Positions 1 to 6,453 of a DNA stretch of 9,082 nt are shown piece by piece; the stretch's first letter is position 1, and every line of letters starts with the position of its first letter. The DNA is from an uncultured Spirochaetales bacterium (GTDB lineage Bacteria; Spirochaetota; Spirochaetia; Sphaerochaetales; Sphaerochaetaceae), in the NCBI GenBank assembly GCA_934247875.1, contig CAKQJZ010000082.1:1-9082 (forward strand). The letters run 5' to 3'. The notes under the pieces are model-generated. The model did no database searches, was not told the DNA's origin, and saw only the letters and a list, made by a program, of their open reading frames with translations. The translations under genes were made by a program, and so were the position numbers.

Positions 1-25
1 TGCCTGGGAATAGCAACCTCAGGCA
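1..25. other. Inverted repeat at the window edge, possible terminator stem
   Basis: TGCCTG (1-6) pairs perfectly with CAGGCA (20-25), and GG/CC can extend the stem past a bulged T, around an 8-nt loop. On the plus strand it is followed only by a mixed T/A/C stretch (TCTATATATTTCTTCT), not a clean T-run. On the minus strand any T-run would lie outside the window. It could end the rimO-helicase transcript or an unseen plus-strand gene to the left. The stem is seen; the role is a guess. Confidence 0.3.
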
Positions 26-75
26 TCTATATATTTCTTCTAAAAAGCAGTGGAAAAAATTATTTGAGAGTCACA

Positions 76-107
76 GAGGAACTTCAGCTAAAAAACCGAA
101 ATTCCTC
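76..107. other. Imperfect inverted repeat downstream of the helicase gene
   Basis: GAGGAA (76-81) pairs with TTCCTC (102-107). After one C-A mismatch TT/AA extends the stem, leaving a loop of about 14 nt. A competing short pair, AGCTA (86-90) with TAGCT (115-119), overlaps it. On the minus strand the run of six T lies inside the loop, not after the stem, so it does not look like a standard intrinsic terminator. It lies 43-74 nt past the helicase stop codon, where 3' end structure would be expected. The rest of 1-149 shows no gene. Confidence 0.25.
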
Positions 108-149
108 ATATAAATAGCTCAAAACATCTGGTTGAATTATCTCATGCGT

Positions 150-2402
150 TTATTCTGTTAGCTTTTCAAGGACAGCTTTGCTTTCAACAAACTTAGCTTG
201 CTTAGTGCCAAATTTGATAGTGAGAATACGCTTGTCTCCTCTATCTTCAATCTCATCGATAATGCCATTGCCATACACAGGGCTTTTCACTTTATCCCCT
301 ACATTGAAATGAATAGCAGCTTTATCGCTCTTTACGACCTTAGCTTTAGGTTTTGCATCTACTATATTCGAAGCCCAAGATGGAGTATTTGCAGCTTCGC
401 TTCTTGGCTTATAGCTAGTCTGATGGCCTACATATGCATAAGGATTAGAGTATGGCTTATAGCTTGAGAATCTATTTACCGCACTTTCACTGCTTCCATT
501 TCCAGTTTTATATATCGCATCGACTTCTCCAGAGAGCATGTCTCTTGGAATCTCACGCAGAAAAGACGATGGGAGAGAGTGCATATTCATGCCCCATTGC
601 TTTCTGCTTCTCGCAAATGAGAGATATAGAGAGCTCTTTGCTCGCGTCATAGCAACATACAGTATTCTGCGCTCTTCCTCTTTAGCACGTGGGATATCGG
701 CACTTCTTCCTGGGATCAATTGCTCTTCAAGTCCTACGACGAATACTCTCTCATACTCAAGACCTTTAGTGTTATGCATCGTAATCAATGTAACACCCTC
801 TTCATCTCTCGGGTCATGTTCGCCAAGTGTTGTTGAATCGAGAGTAAGCTTCTCAAGAAACAAAGATAGAGCTTCACGGCCTCTGCCAGATTCAGATAAG
901 ACGTTTACAAGCTGTGAAAGGTTTTCAAGCTTTGTAGTTCTGATAGCTTTATCTGGTTCTTTTTCATAGTTTTCATATAAACCTGTCGCATGGAGTGCAT
1001 TAGTCATCATAACGCCAAGGTCTTCATTGAGGCTCAGGCTTTTCTCTGCATTTTCGAGAGCTTCTAAGAAGCGTAGCGCACTGTCTCGCGAAGCACCCTT
1101 CTCCTCTTCGCCAAACTTCTTTAGTGCCTCTTTGATATCATCATCATAAGAGAGAATCTTGCTTACTTTCGCGTCTCCTAGCCCTCGCGCGGGCTTATTA
1201 ATAATACGGCGGAAAGAAACCTGGTCGCGTTTATTCATTAAAAGGTATAAAAACGCAAGCCCATCTTTGATCTCTTCACGCTCATAGAACTTCAATGCGC
1301 CGATTACTTTGTATGGTATTCTTCTTTCTGTGAGCGCTTGCTCAAAGAGCTGGGACTGCGCATTTGTGCGATACAGAATCGCTGTATTGTCATATGAGCC
1401 TAAGTTCTCAATAAGGTTTGCAATCCTCATGCTCTCATAGTTTGCATTCATTGAGCATAGCACAGCAGGCTTTGATCCTTTCTTGCCACTTGCTGAGACA
1501 ATCTCTTTTTCATGACGTTCGCTATTGTGCTTGATAAGCGCACTAGATGGACGCAATATCTCATCTGTAGATCTGTAGTTCTTCTCAAGCTTTATCTCTC
1601 TTACATTCTCAAACATGCGAGAGAAAGAAAGGATATTCTTGACCTCAGCACCTCTGAAAGAGTAAATAGACTGGTCATCGTCTCCGACTACGACTAGCCT
1701 TGCATTCCCTTTAAGTGCCTTTAAAAACAGGAACTGCTCTGTATTTGAGTCCTGATACTCATCTACTACTATGAAATGGAAACGGCTATGGCAATAGCGT
1801 GCAGCTGCGCTATTCTCATCAGATAATAACTCAGTGGCTTTCAGAATAAGATCTGCAAAGTCTACGTTACCGCTTTTTTGGAGTGCCTCTTCATAGCTTC
1901 TGAAATGCACTCTGAAATCTGGGTCTGGTGATACTTCGCTTAGCTGTGGAGAATCAGGTGAGAGGCCAAGATCCTTAGCCTTTGAAATCTGTCTCTGAAT
2001 TATTCTAAGCTCTTTTTTATCAAGGCGAACAACAGATGAAAGAAGTGAAAGTGAATCATCGTCATCATATATGCAGAAATCACGTTCAAGCCCTGCGTCT
2101 TCATAAAAGCGCCTCAGAAGCCATGCGCCGAGACTATGGAATGTTCTGATTTCCAGGAATGAGAGATCTCTATCGGGGAGAGCTGCTTTGACTCTGTCTT
2201 TCATCTCTTTGGCAGCTCTGTTGGTAAATGTTACAGCAAGAATCTCACTTGGCTTATAAATGCCATTCTCAATTGCATATGAGATTTTGCTTGTAACAGT
2301 ACGAGTCTTGCCTGAGCCTGCACATGCAAGGAGCAATAAATTATGATCAAAATCAAGTACAGCTTCTCTTTGAGCGCTGTTTAGCGTATCTAGATCAACC
2401 AA
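150..2402 (-). CDS. uvrD: UvrD/PcrA-type superfamily 1A DNA helicase
   Basis: An ATP-driven 3'-5' DNA helicase of the UvrD/PcrA family, which acts in the cytoplasm in nucleotide excision repair, mismatch repair and removal of stalled replication or transcription complexes. The 750-residue protein has the complete motif set: Q-motif glutamine (Q11), Walker A ACAGSGKT (26-33), motif Ia TFTNRAAKEM (58-67), motif II DEYQDS (214-219), motif III GDDDQSIYSFRGA (240-252), motif IV NYRS (275-278), motif V TMHNTKGLEY (541-550) and motif VI YVAMTRAK (582-589). A tyrosine/proline/serine-rich linker (about 635-690) leads to a C-terminal Tudor-like domain (about 698-748, VGDKV..P.YGNG), the module that in PcrA/UvrD contacts RNA polymerase. 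Length fits the family. The start is TTG: the Q-motif begins within a few residues, the next Met is at residue 67, and AGAGGG lies 8 nt upstream. It overlaps rimO by 8 nt, so translation is probably coupled. PcrA and UvrD names are interchangeable here. Confidence 0.95.
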   Translation of the reverse strand: MVDLDTLNSAQREAVLDFDHNLLLLACAGSGKTRTVTSKISYAIENGIYKPSEILAVTFTNRAAKEMKDRVKAALPDRDLSFLEIRTFHSLGAWLLRRFYEDAGLERDFCIYDDDDSLSLLSSVVRLDKKELRIIQRQISKAKDLGLSPDSPQLSEVSPDPDFRVHFRSYEEALQKSGNVDFADLILKATELLSDENSAAARYCHSRFHFIVVDEYQDSNTEQFLFLKALKGNARLVVVGDDDQSIYSFRGAEVKNILSFSRMFENVREIKLEKNYRSTDEILRPSSALIKHNSERHEKEIVSASGKKGSKPAVLCSMNANYESMRIANLIENLGSYDNTAILYRTNAQSQLFEQALTERRIPYKVIGALKFYEREEIKDGLAFLYLLMNKRDQVSFRRIINKPARGLGDAKVSKILSYDDDIKEALKKFGEEEKGASRDSALRFLEALENAEKSLSLNEDLGVMMTNALHATGLYENYEKEPDKAIRTTKLENLSQLVNVLSESGRGREALSLFLEKLTLDSTTLGEHDPRDEEGVTLITMHNTKGLEYERVFVVGLEEQLIPGRSADIPRAKEEERRILYVAMTRAKSSLYLSFARSRKQWGMNMHSLPSSFLREIPRDMLSGEVDAIYKTGNGSSESAVNRFSSYKPYSNPYAYVGHQTSYKPRSEAANTPSWASNIVDAKPKAKVVKSDKAAIHFNVGDKVKSPVYGNGIIDEIEDRGDKRILTIKFGTKQAKFVESKAVLEKLTE

Positions 2403-3717
2403 TTTTGATACCCTCTAAATCAACTCCGCGCACACTGCGAATGCCGACTTCAACGACATCGCCCGGCTTCATGTCGCGTCCCATGATTACTGTAAGCCCA
2501 TCGACTTCTGGCGCTTCTGAGTATATTCTGCCAATTGCTAGCTCTTCGCCTTCAATCTTCTCTTCAACAAGTGCTTTGAAAGTTCTGCCGATAAAGCGCT
2601 GCAAACGCTCCTCTGTTATAGGAGTCTGCGCCTCTTCAAGTTCCTTTTGCCAAAGAACAGCTCTCTTATGAGCTTTATTGTGCTCTCTTTCTCCTCTCAT
2701 GCTATAAGCAGGAGTATCTTCTTCGCGTGAATATGTGAAAGAGCCCATCCAATCAAGCTTAGCAAGCTTGACAAAGCGCAGAAGCTCTTCAAAGTCCTCT
2801 CTTTCTTCTCCTGGAAAACCAACCATCAGAGTTGATCTTATAACAGCATCTGGGCACTTTGCTCTGATTCTGTTAACCAAGTCAGTATATATTTCAACAC
2901 TGCCTGTGCGTCTCATTGAGACTAGGACTCTATGAGAAGCATGCTGGAATGGGATATCAAAATAAGGAAGAATCTTCTCTCTTTTAGATACTAAGTCAAT
3001 GAGTTCTTCTGGGAATGTATCTGGATGAATATAGAGCATTCTAAGAACAAAATCCCCATCAAGAGCTGATAGAGTGTCCATAAGCTCTACGAACTTTGAC
3101 TTGCCATATAAATCTAAGCCATATGCACCAAGGTCCTGTGCAATGACATTTATCTCATATATTCCTTCGTTGATTAAACGCTTGGCCTCTTCAATGATCT
3201 TATCAAAAGGTCTGCTTCTAAGAGGTCCTCTGATTACAGGGATAGCGCAATAAGAGCAGCAGTGATTGCAGCCTTCACTGATCTTCAGATATGCACTTCT
3301 AGGGAATCCTAAAAGCTCATGTCTATCGTCCCTTTCCCTATCTGGATCTGGGTACTCAGGAATCAATACTTCACGTTTTACTTCAAGATTCTTCAATAAG
3401 CCAGGGAATTGAGATAAATCATGGTTGCCAAATATCGCATCAGCTTCTTCAAGCTCCATCTCGCTACCATAGCGCTGGGCAAGACAGCCTGCAAGCACTA
3501 TCTTTGCATCTGGATTGATCTCTTTCAATGAGAAGAATGTGTTTATCGATTCACTCTTCGCACTCTCAATAAAACCACATGTATTTACTACGATTACATC
3601 GGCCTCTTCTGCATTTAGTGTTCTTTCAAATCCATTATCTTCTGCATATGCAAGCAGAACCTCTGAATCAACCTGGTTCTTAGCACAGCCTAGGCTTTCT
3701 ATGTAAATTTTTCTCAT
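2395..3717 (-). CDS. rimO: Ribosomal protein uS12 methylthiotransferase RimO
   Basis: RimO is a radical-SAM enzyme with two [4Fe-4S] clusters that adds a methylthio group to the beta-carbon of a conserved aspartate in ribosomal protein S12. The 440-residue protein has three domains. The N-terminal UPF0004 domain has cluster cysteines at C11 (SLGCAKNQ), C47 (VNTCGF) and C78 (AGCLAQRY). The radical-SAM core has a CX3CX2C motif at C150, C154 and C157 within SEGCNHCCSYCAIP. A C-terminal TRAM domain occupies about the last 65 residues. The SLGCAKNQVDSE opening and the GPLRSRP stretch favour RimO over the tRNA enzyme MiaB. An extra cysteine (C153) sits where arginine or another residue is more usual. 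I chose ATG 3717 because the conserved protein begins there (MRKIYIESLGC); an in-frame TTG at 3753 would add 12 unsupported residues. The ribosome-binding site is weak (GGAT, about 12 nt upstream). It is first in a two-gene unit with the helicase. Confidence 0.95.
   Translation of the reverse strand: MRKIYIESLGCAKNQVDSEVLLAYAEDNGFERTLNAEEADVIVVNTCGFIESAKSESINTFFSLKEINPDAKIVLAGCLAQRYGSEMELEEADAIFGNHDLSQFPGLLKNLEVKREVLIPEYPDPDRERDDRHELLGFPRSAYLKISEGCNHCCSYCAIPVIRGPLRSRPFDKIIEEAKRLINEGIYEINVIAQDLGAYGLDLYGKSKFVELMDTLSALDGDFVLRMLYIHPDTFPEELIDLVSKREKILPYFDIPFQHASHRVLVSMRRTGSVEIYTDLVNRIRAKCPDAVIRSTLMVGFPGEEREDFEELLRFVKLAKLDWMGSFTYSREEDTPAYSMRGEREHNKAHKRAVLWQKELEEAQTPITEERLQRFIGRTFKALVEEKIEGEELAIGRIYSEAPEVDGLTVIMGRDMKPGDVVEVGIRSVRGVDLEGIKIG
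2411..2416 (-). promoter_or_regulatory. Ribosome-binding site for the helicase TTG start
   Basis: On the minus strand AGAGGG lies inside the last codons of rimO, 8 nt before the TTG at 2402-2400. It supports the non-ATG start, since no ATG is available upstream of the Q-motif. Confidence 0.6.
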
Positions 3718-3864
3718 AGTAGTGACTTTATCCGAAAGAAGAGTCAAATACAACTACAATAAAGTCTTGAACGAAATATAAAACTCCGTTATAAATTGAT
3801 ATATTGATTGCAAAATTTTGTATTATTATCAGAATTCTATGCATTTAAAGATTAATTATTGGCA

Positions 3865-3888
3865 CACTAGATATATTGGTAACTAGTG
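3865..3888 (+). promoter_or_regulatory. Inverted repeat in the opp leader, possible operator or mRNA hairpin
   Basis: CACTAG (3865-3870) and CTAGTG (3883-3888) are perfect inverted copies separated by 12 nt. The repeat ends 5 nt before the AGGAG ribosome-binding site of oppB, so it could be a repressor half-site pair or a hairpin in the 5' untranslated region. The symmetry is seen; function is inferred from position only. Confidence 0.35.
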
Positions 3889-3893
3889 AGGAT

Positions 3894-3898
3894 AGGAG
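3894..3898 (+). promoter_or_regulatory. Ribosome-binding site of oppB
   Basis: AGGAG lies 6 nt before the ATG at 3905. This fixes the start there rather than at the in-frame TTG at 3899, which directly abuts the site. Confidence 0.8.
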
Positions 3899-3904
3899 TT
3901 GTGC

Positions 3905-4837
3905 ATGACAAAATATATCATTAAACGACTCATCGGCATGATACCTACCATCCTGGTCATTATTACTCTCAGCTTCTTTATCGTTCGCATTGCGCCGGGC
4001 GGTCCTTTTGATGGAGAGAGAGCATTGCCAGAGGTGATTAAGAAAAACATCGAGGCTAAATACCACCTTGATGAACCTATGCTTAAACAGTATGGCAGAT
4101 ATCTGTTTGATGTACTTAGAGGAGACCTTGGCCCTTCTTATAAATATAAGGACCACGATGTTAACTATCTTATATTTACTTCTCTTCCTAATTCTATTGA
4201 ACTTGGCTGCATGGCCATGCTTGTAGCTTTATTCTTTGGAATATCGTTTGGAATAATATCTGCAATCAAGCAGAATACCTTCTTTGACTATTTTGCCATG
4301 AGCTTAGCTTCTCTTGGCCTATCTATTCCTCTATTCGTAGTTGGACCACTGTTGCAGCTCATATTCGCTATGAAGCTCAAATGGCTCCCAACATCTGGCT
4401 GGATCAGCGACAGAGATGCAAGCTGGCTTACAATAATCCTGCCTACAGTGGCACTTTCTTTTGCATATTATGCTGATATTGCACGTCTTACACGCTCAAG
4501 CATGCTTGAGACACTTAGATCTGACTATATCAGAACTGCTAAAGCAAAAGGCATGAAGAACTCAACAATCATCTTCAAGCACGCTATGAAGGGCGCTATG
4601 CTGCCTATCGTATCTTACTTAGGCCCAGCATTCGCAGGTATCATCACAGGCTCAATCGTTGTTGAGCAGGTATTCAGAGTACCTGGTCTTGGTAAGTTCT
4701 TCGTCCAGTCCTCATTCAACAGAGACTACACACTCATCGTAGGTGTAGTAATTGTTTACTCTGTAATTCTCGTAATAATGAACTTCATTGTAGATGTAGT
4801 TTATTCTCTCCTAGACCCTAGAATTTCATATAAGTAG
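3905..4837 (+). CDS. oppB: Oligopeptide ABC transporter permease OppB
   Basis: One of the two membrane subunits forming the peptide channel of an Opp importer. The 310-residue protein has the usual OppB length and order: first membrane helix at about 7-29, an outer loop, then a core of five more helices. The outer loop matches, from memory, the enterobacterial OppB pattern (APGGPFDGER, IEAKYHL, GPSYKYKD), which argues for oligopeptide transport rather than dipeptide or nickel transport. The cytoplasmic coupling (EAA-type) loop is around 207-230 (DYIRTAKAKGM), followed by GPAFAGIITGS and the family motif FRVPGLGKFFV (257-267). The protein ends with the typical LLDPRISYK. The start is ATG 3905, set by the AGGAG upstream. 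It is the first gene of the operon and pairs with OppC, whose start lies 7 nt after the stop. Confidence 0.95.
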   Translation: MTKYIIKRLIGMIPTILVIITLSFFIVRIAPGGPFDGERALPEVIKKNIEAKYHLDEPMLKQYGRYLFDVLRGDLGPSYKYKDHDVNYLIFTSLPNSIELGCMAMLVALFFGISFGIISAIKQNTFFDYFAMSLASLGLSIPLFVVGPLLQLIFAMKLKWLPTSGWISDRDASWLTIILPTVALSFAYYADIARLTRSSMLETLRSDYIRTAKAKGMKNSTIIFKHAMKGAMLPIVSYLGPAFAGIITGSIVVEQVFRVPGLGKFFVQSSFNRDYTLIVGVVIVYSVILVIMNFIVDVVYSLLDPRISYK

Positions 4838-4844
4838 GCACCAG

Positions 4845-6443
4845 ATGGCAAGAAAAAAGAATGTAACAACAAATGAATTCAATCAGGTCATCGAAGGAAC
4901 AAGCCTAACAAAAGAAGCCTGGAAGAGACTGAAGAAGAATAAGATGGCTGTATTTGGCATGGTTGTAGTAATCATCTATGCCCTCGTTGCAGCTTTTGCA
5001 AATCTTCTCCCACTCTACCCTTACGATGAAATCGTAACAGATCATCAGCACTTGAAGCCAAGTCTTACAAAGACAAGCGGTGAGCTTTTGCTTGAGAAGA
5101 AATATAAAGATGTATTCACATCTGCATGGAAAGGCGGACGCTTGGTTCTTTCTGATGAAGAGAATGAGAAAGTAACTGATTGGGTAATGAACGACAACAC
5201 TAACAAAGCTTGGAACCTTCTCTATGATAGAGGCATGGAAGCTTTGGAGAATGGAACACTTACTCTAAGCGCATCAGAGCAGAAGCAGATTGATAAGACA
5301 AAAGACAAGATTGAAAGTGACATCATGGTCACTATCAAGAAACTCTATGGCAATATCAACGGAGAGAAAGTAAACCTTTCAAAGGCTACTACAGATCAGC
5401 TTTATCATGTTTATGCAAACATCTCTGGTGCAGATATCCAGAAGCTCCAGGAAACTGTAGACAAAGAGCTTCTTGCTTCTATCAAGAACAGCATCAAGAG
5501 CAGTGATAGCGATGGTGCACTCTCTCAGGAAGATATCGACTCAGCAGCGCTTGCACAGTTTGAGAACTACTCAAATAAAGAGTATGACTCACTTGTCAAA
5601 GCTAACTTATATGGCAAGATCTCTGCACAGGCTAATAAGACAGCACTTAAGCAGATCAAAGCAGATATCAAGGCTGGCAAAGAGATGCAGTTCCCAATCG
5701 ACTCAGAGCTTGAGCTTGGCAATGGCATTTCAGCAGATCTTGAAGTCAGCAAGACTAATGAGAGACGCTATATCTTCGGAACAGACTATCTGGGACGTGA
5801 CCTGTTATCAAGAATCATCTATGGCGGCAGAGTATCTATCGCTATTGGTCTCATTGGTACAATCACATCTATTCTCATTGGTATCTGTGTTGGTTCTATC
5901 GCAGGCTACGTTGGTGGAAAGGTAGACTACTATCTCATGAGATTCGTAGACGTAATGTATGGTCTTCCATATATGCTTCTCGTTATCATCTTCATGGCAA
6001 TCTGGGGACGTAAGATCTCTAACCTATTCTTGGCACTTTCTCTTATTTCCTGGCTTACAATCGCACGTATGGTACGTGGTCAGATCATGAGCTTGAAGAA
6101 TCAGGAATATGTAGAAGCTGCAAGAAGCATGGGAGCATCTACATTCAGAATCATTGCAAAGCATATGATTCCAAACTCTCTATCGATTATCATTGTATAC
6201 TCTACTATCCGTATTCCTAACTTCATCATGCAAGAGTCCTTCCTATCATTCTTAGGACTTGGTGTTCAGGCACCTTATGCATCATGGGGCTCATTGATTG
6301 GAGACGCTGTCAACTCTATGACACTATATCCATGGAAGCTTATCTTCCCATCAATTACGATGGTACTCTTCCTATTCTCAATGAACTTCTTCGGTGATGG
6401 TCTTAGAGATGCATTTGACCCACAGTCAAAGAACCAGCTTTAA
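4845..6443 (+). CDS. oppC: OppC permease with a large extra outer domain
   Basis: The second channel subunit of the oligopeptide importer. The core is a normal OppC: an N-terminal cytoplasmic segment with WKRLKKNKMA, a first membrane helix at about 34-57, FGTDYLGRDLLSRIIYGGR (311-329), five further helices from about 329 on, a coupling loop EYVEAARSMG (421-430) continuing to HMIPNS (440-445), ESFLSFLGLG (464-473) and the closing FFGDGLRDAFDP (515-526). At 532 residues it is far longer than the usual 300 or so. The excess lies between helix 1 and FGTD, about residues 58-307, which topology places outside the cytoplasmic membrane. That insert is hydrophilic, lysine/glutamate/serine-rich, cysteine-free and probably mostly helical. 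The reading frame is unbroken and codon style matches the neighbours, so this is not a frameshift artefact. The ribosome-binding site is weak (AGG at 4836-4838 overlapping the oppB stop), suggesting coupling to oppB. The core assignment is firm; the insert's role is unknown. Confidence 0.93.
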   Translation: MARKKNVTTNEFNQVIEGTSLTKEAWKRLKKNKMAVFGMVVVIIYALVAAFANLLPLYPYDEIVTDHQHLKPSLTKTSGELLLEKKYKDVFTSAWKGGRLVLSDEENEKVTDWVMNDNTNKAWNLLYDRGMEALENGTLTLSASEQKQIDKTKDKIESDIMVTIKKLYGNINGEKVNLSKATTDQLYHVYANISGADIQKLQETVDKELLASIKNSIKSSDSDGALSQEDIDSAALAQFENYSNKEYDSLVKANLYGKISAQANKTALKQIKADIKAGKEMQFPIDSELELGNGISADLEVSKTNERRYIFGTDYLGRDLLSRIIYGGRVSIAIGLIGTITSILIGICVGSIAGYVGGKVDYYLMRFVDVMYGLPYMLLVIIFMAIWGRKISNLFLALSLISWLTIARMVRGQIMSLKNQEYVEAARSMGASTFRIIAKHMIPNSLSIIIVYSTIRIPNFIMQESFLSFLGLGVQAPYASWGSLIGDAVNSMTLYPWKLIFPSITMVLFLFSMNFFGDGLRDAFDPQSKNQL

Positions 6444-6447
6444 GGAG
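6442..6447 (+). promoter_or_regulatory. Ribosome-binding site of oppD
   Basis: AAGGAG overlaps the oppC stop codon and sits 6 nt before the oppD ATG at 6454, consistent with continuous translation through the operon. Confidence 0.75.
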
Positions 6448-6453
6448 TGATTA

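Larger units (their letters stand above)
3718..3904. promoter_or_regulatory. Divergent rimO / opp promoter region
   Basis: A 187-nt AT-rich gap between two genes transcribed away from each other must hold both promoters. Plus-strand candidates are TTGATA (3796-3801) with TATTAT (3821-3826), but the spacer is 19 nt. A minus-strand candidate is TTTTGC (3820-3815) with TATAAC (3798-3793), 16 nt apart. Neither is a close consensus match. Other features are a perfect 10-nt palindrome CAAAATTTTG (3811-3820) and a direct repeat ATTGAT at 3795-3800 and 3803-3808. The region is real as a promoter zone; exact elements are uncertain. Confidence 0.5.

Noticed and set aside
538..969. A 143-codon plus-strand frame antisense to the helicase.
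   Set aside because: It lies opposite conserved helicase motifs V and VI, which explain the sequence fully; the protein looks like reversed-frame noise.
3839..3886. A 15-codon reading frame (ATG 3839 to TAG 3884-3886) ahead of oppB whose end overlaps the CACTAG/CTAGTG hairpin, as a leader peptide for attenuation.
   Set aside because: No ribosome-binding site precedes the ATG, the peptide shows no run of a regulatory amino acid, and no terminator-type T-run follows the hairpin.
3845..4156. A 103-codon minus-strand frame across the start of oppB.
   Set aside because: It runs through the opp leader and is antisense to the conserved OppB N-terminus; composition and lack of motifs mark it as a shadow.
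5473..5925. A 150-codon frame overlapping the OppC insert, considered as evidence for a frameshift or a nested gene.
   Set aside because: It is serine/arginine/threonine-rich with no recognisable motif and no good ribosome-binding site, while the OppC frame is open and coherent throughout.
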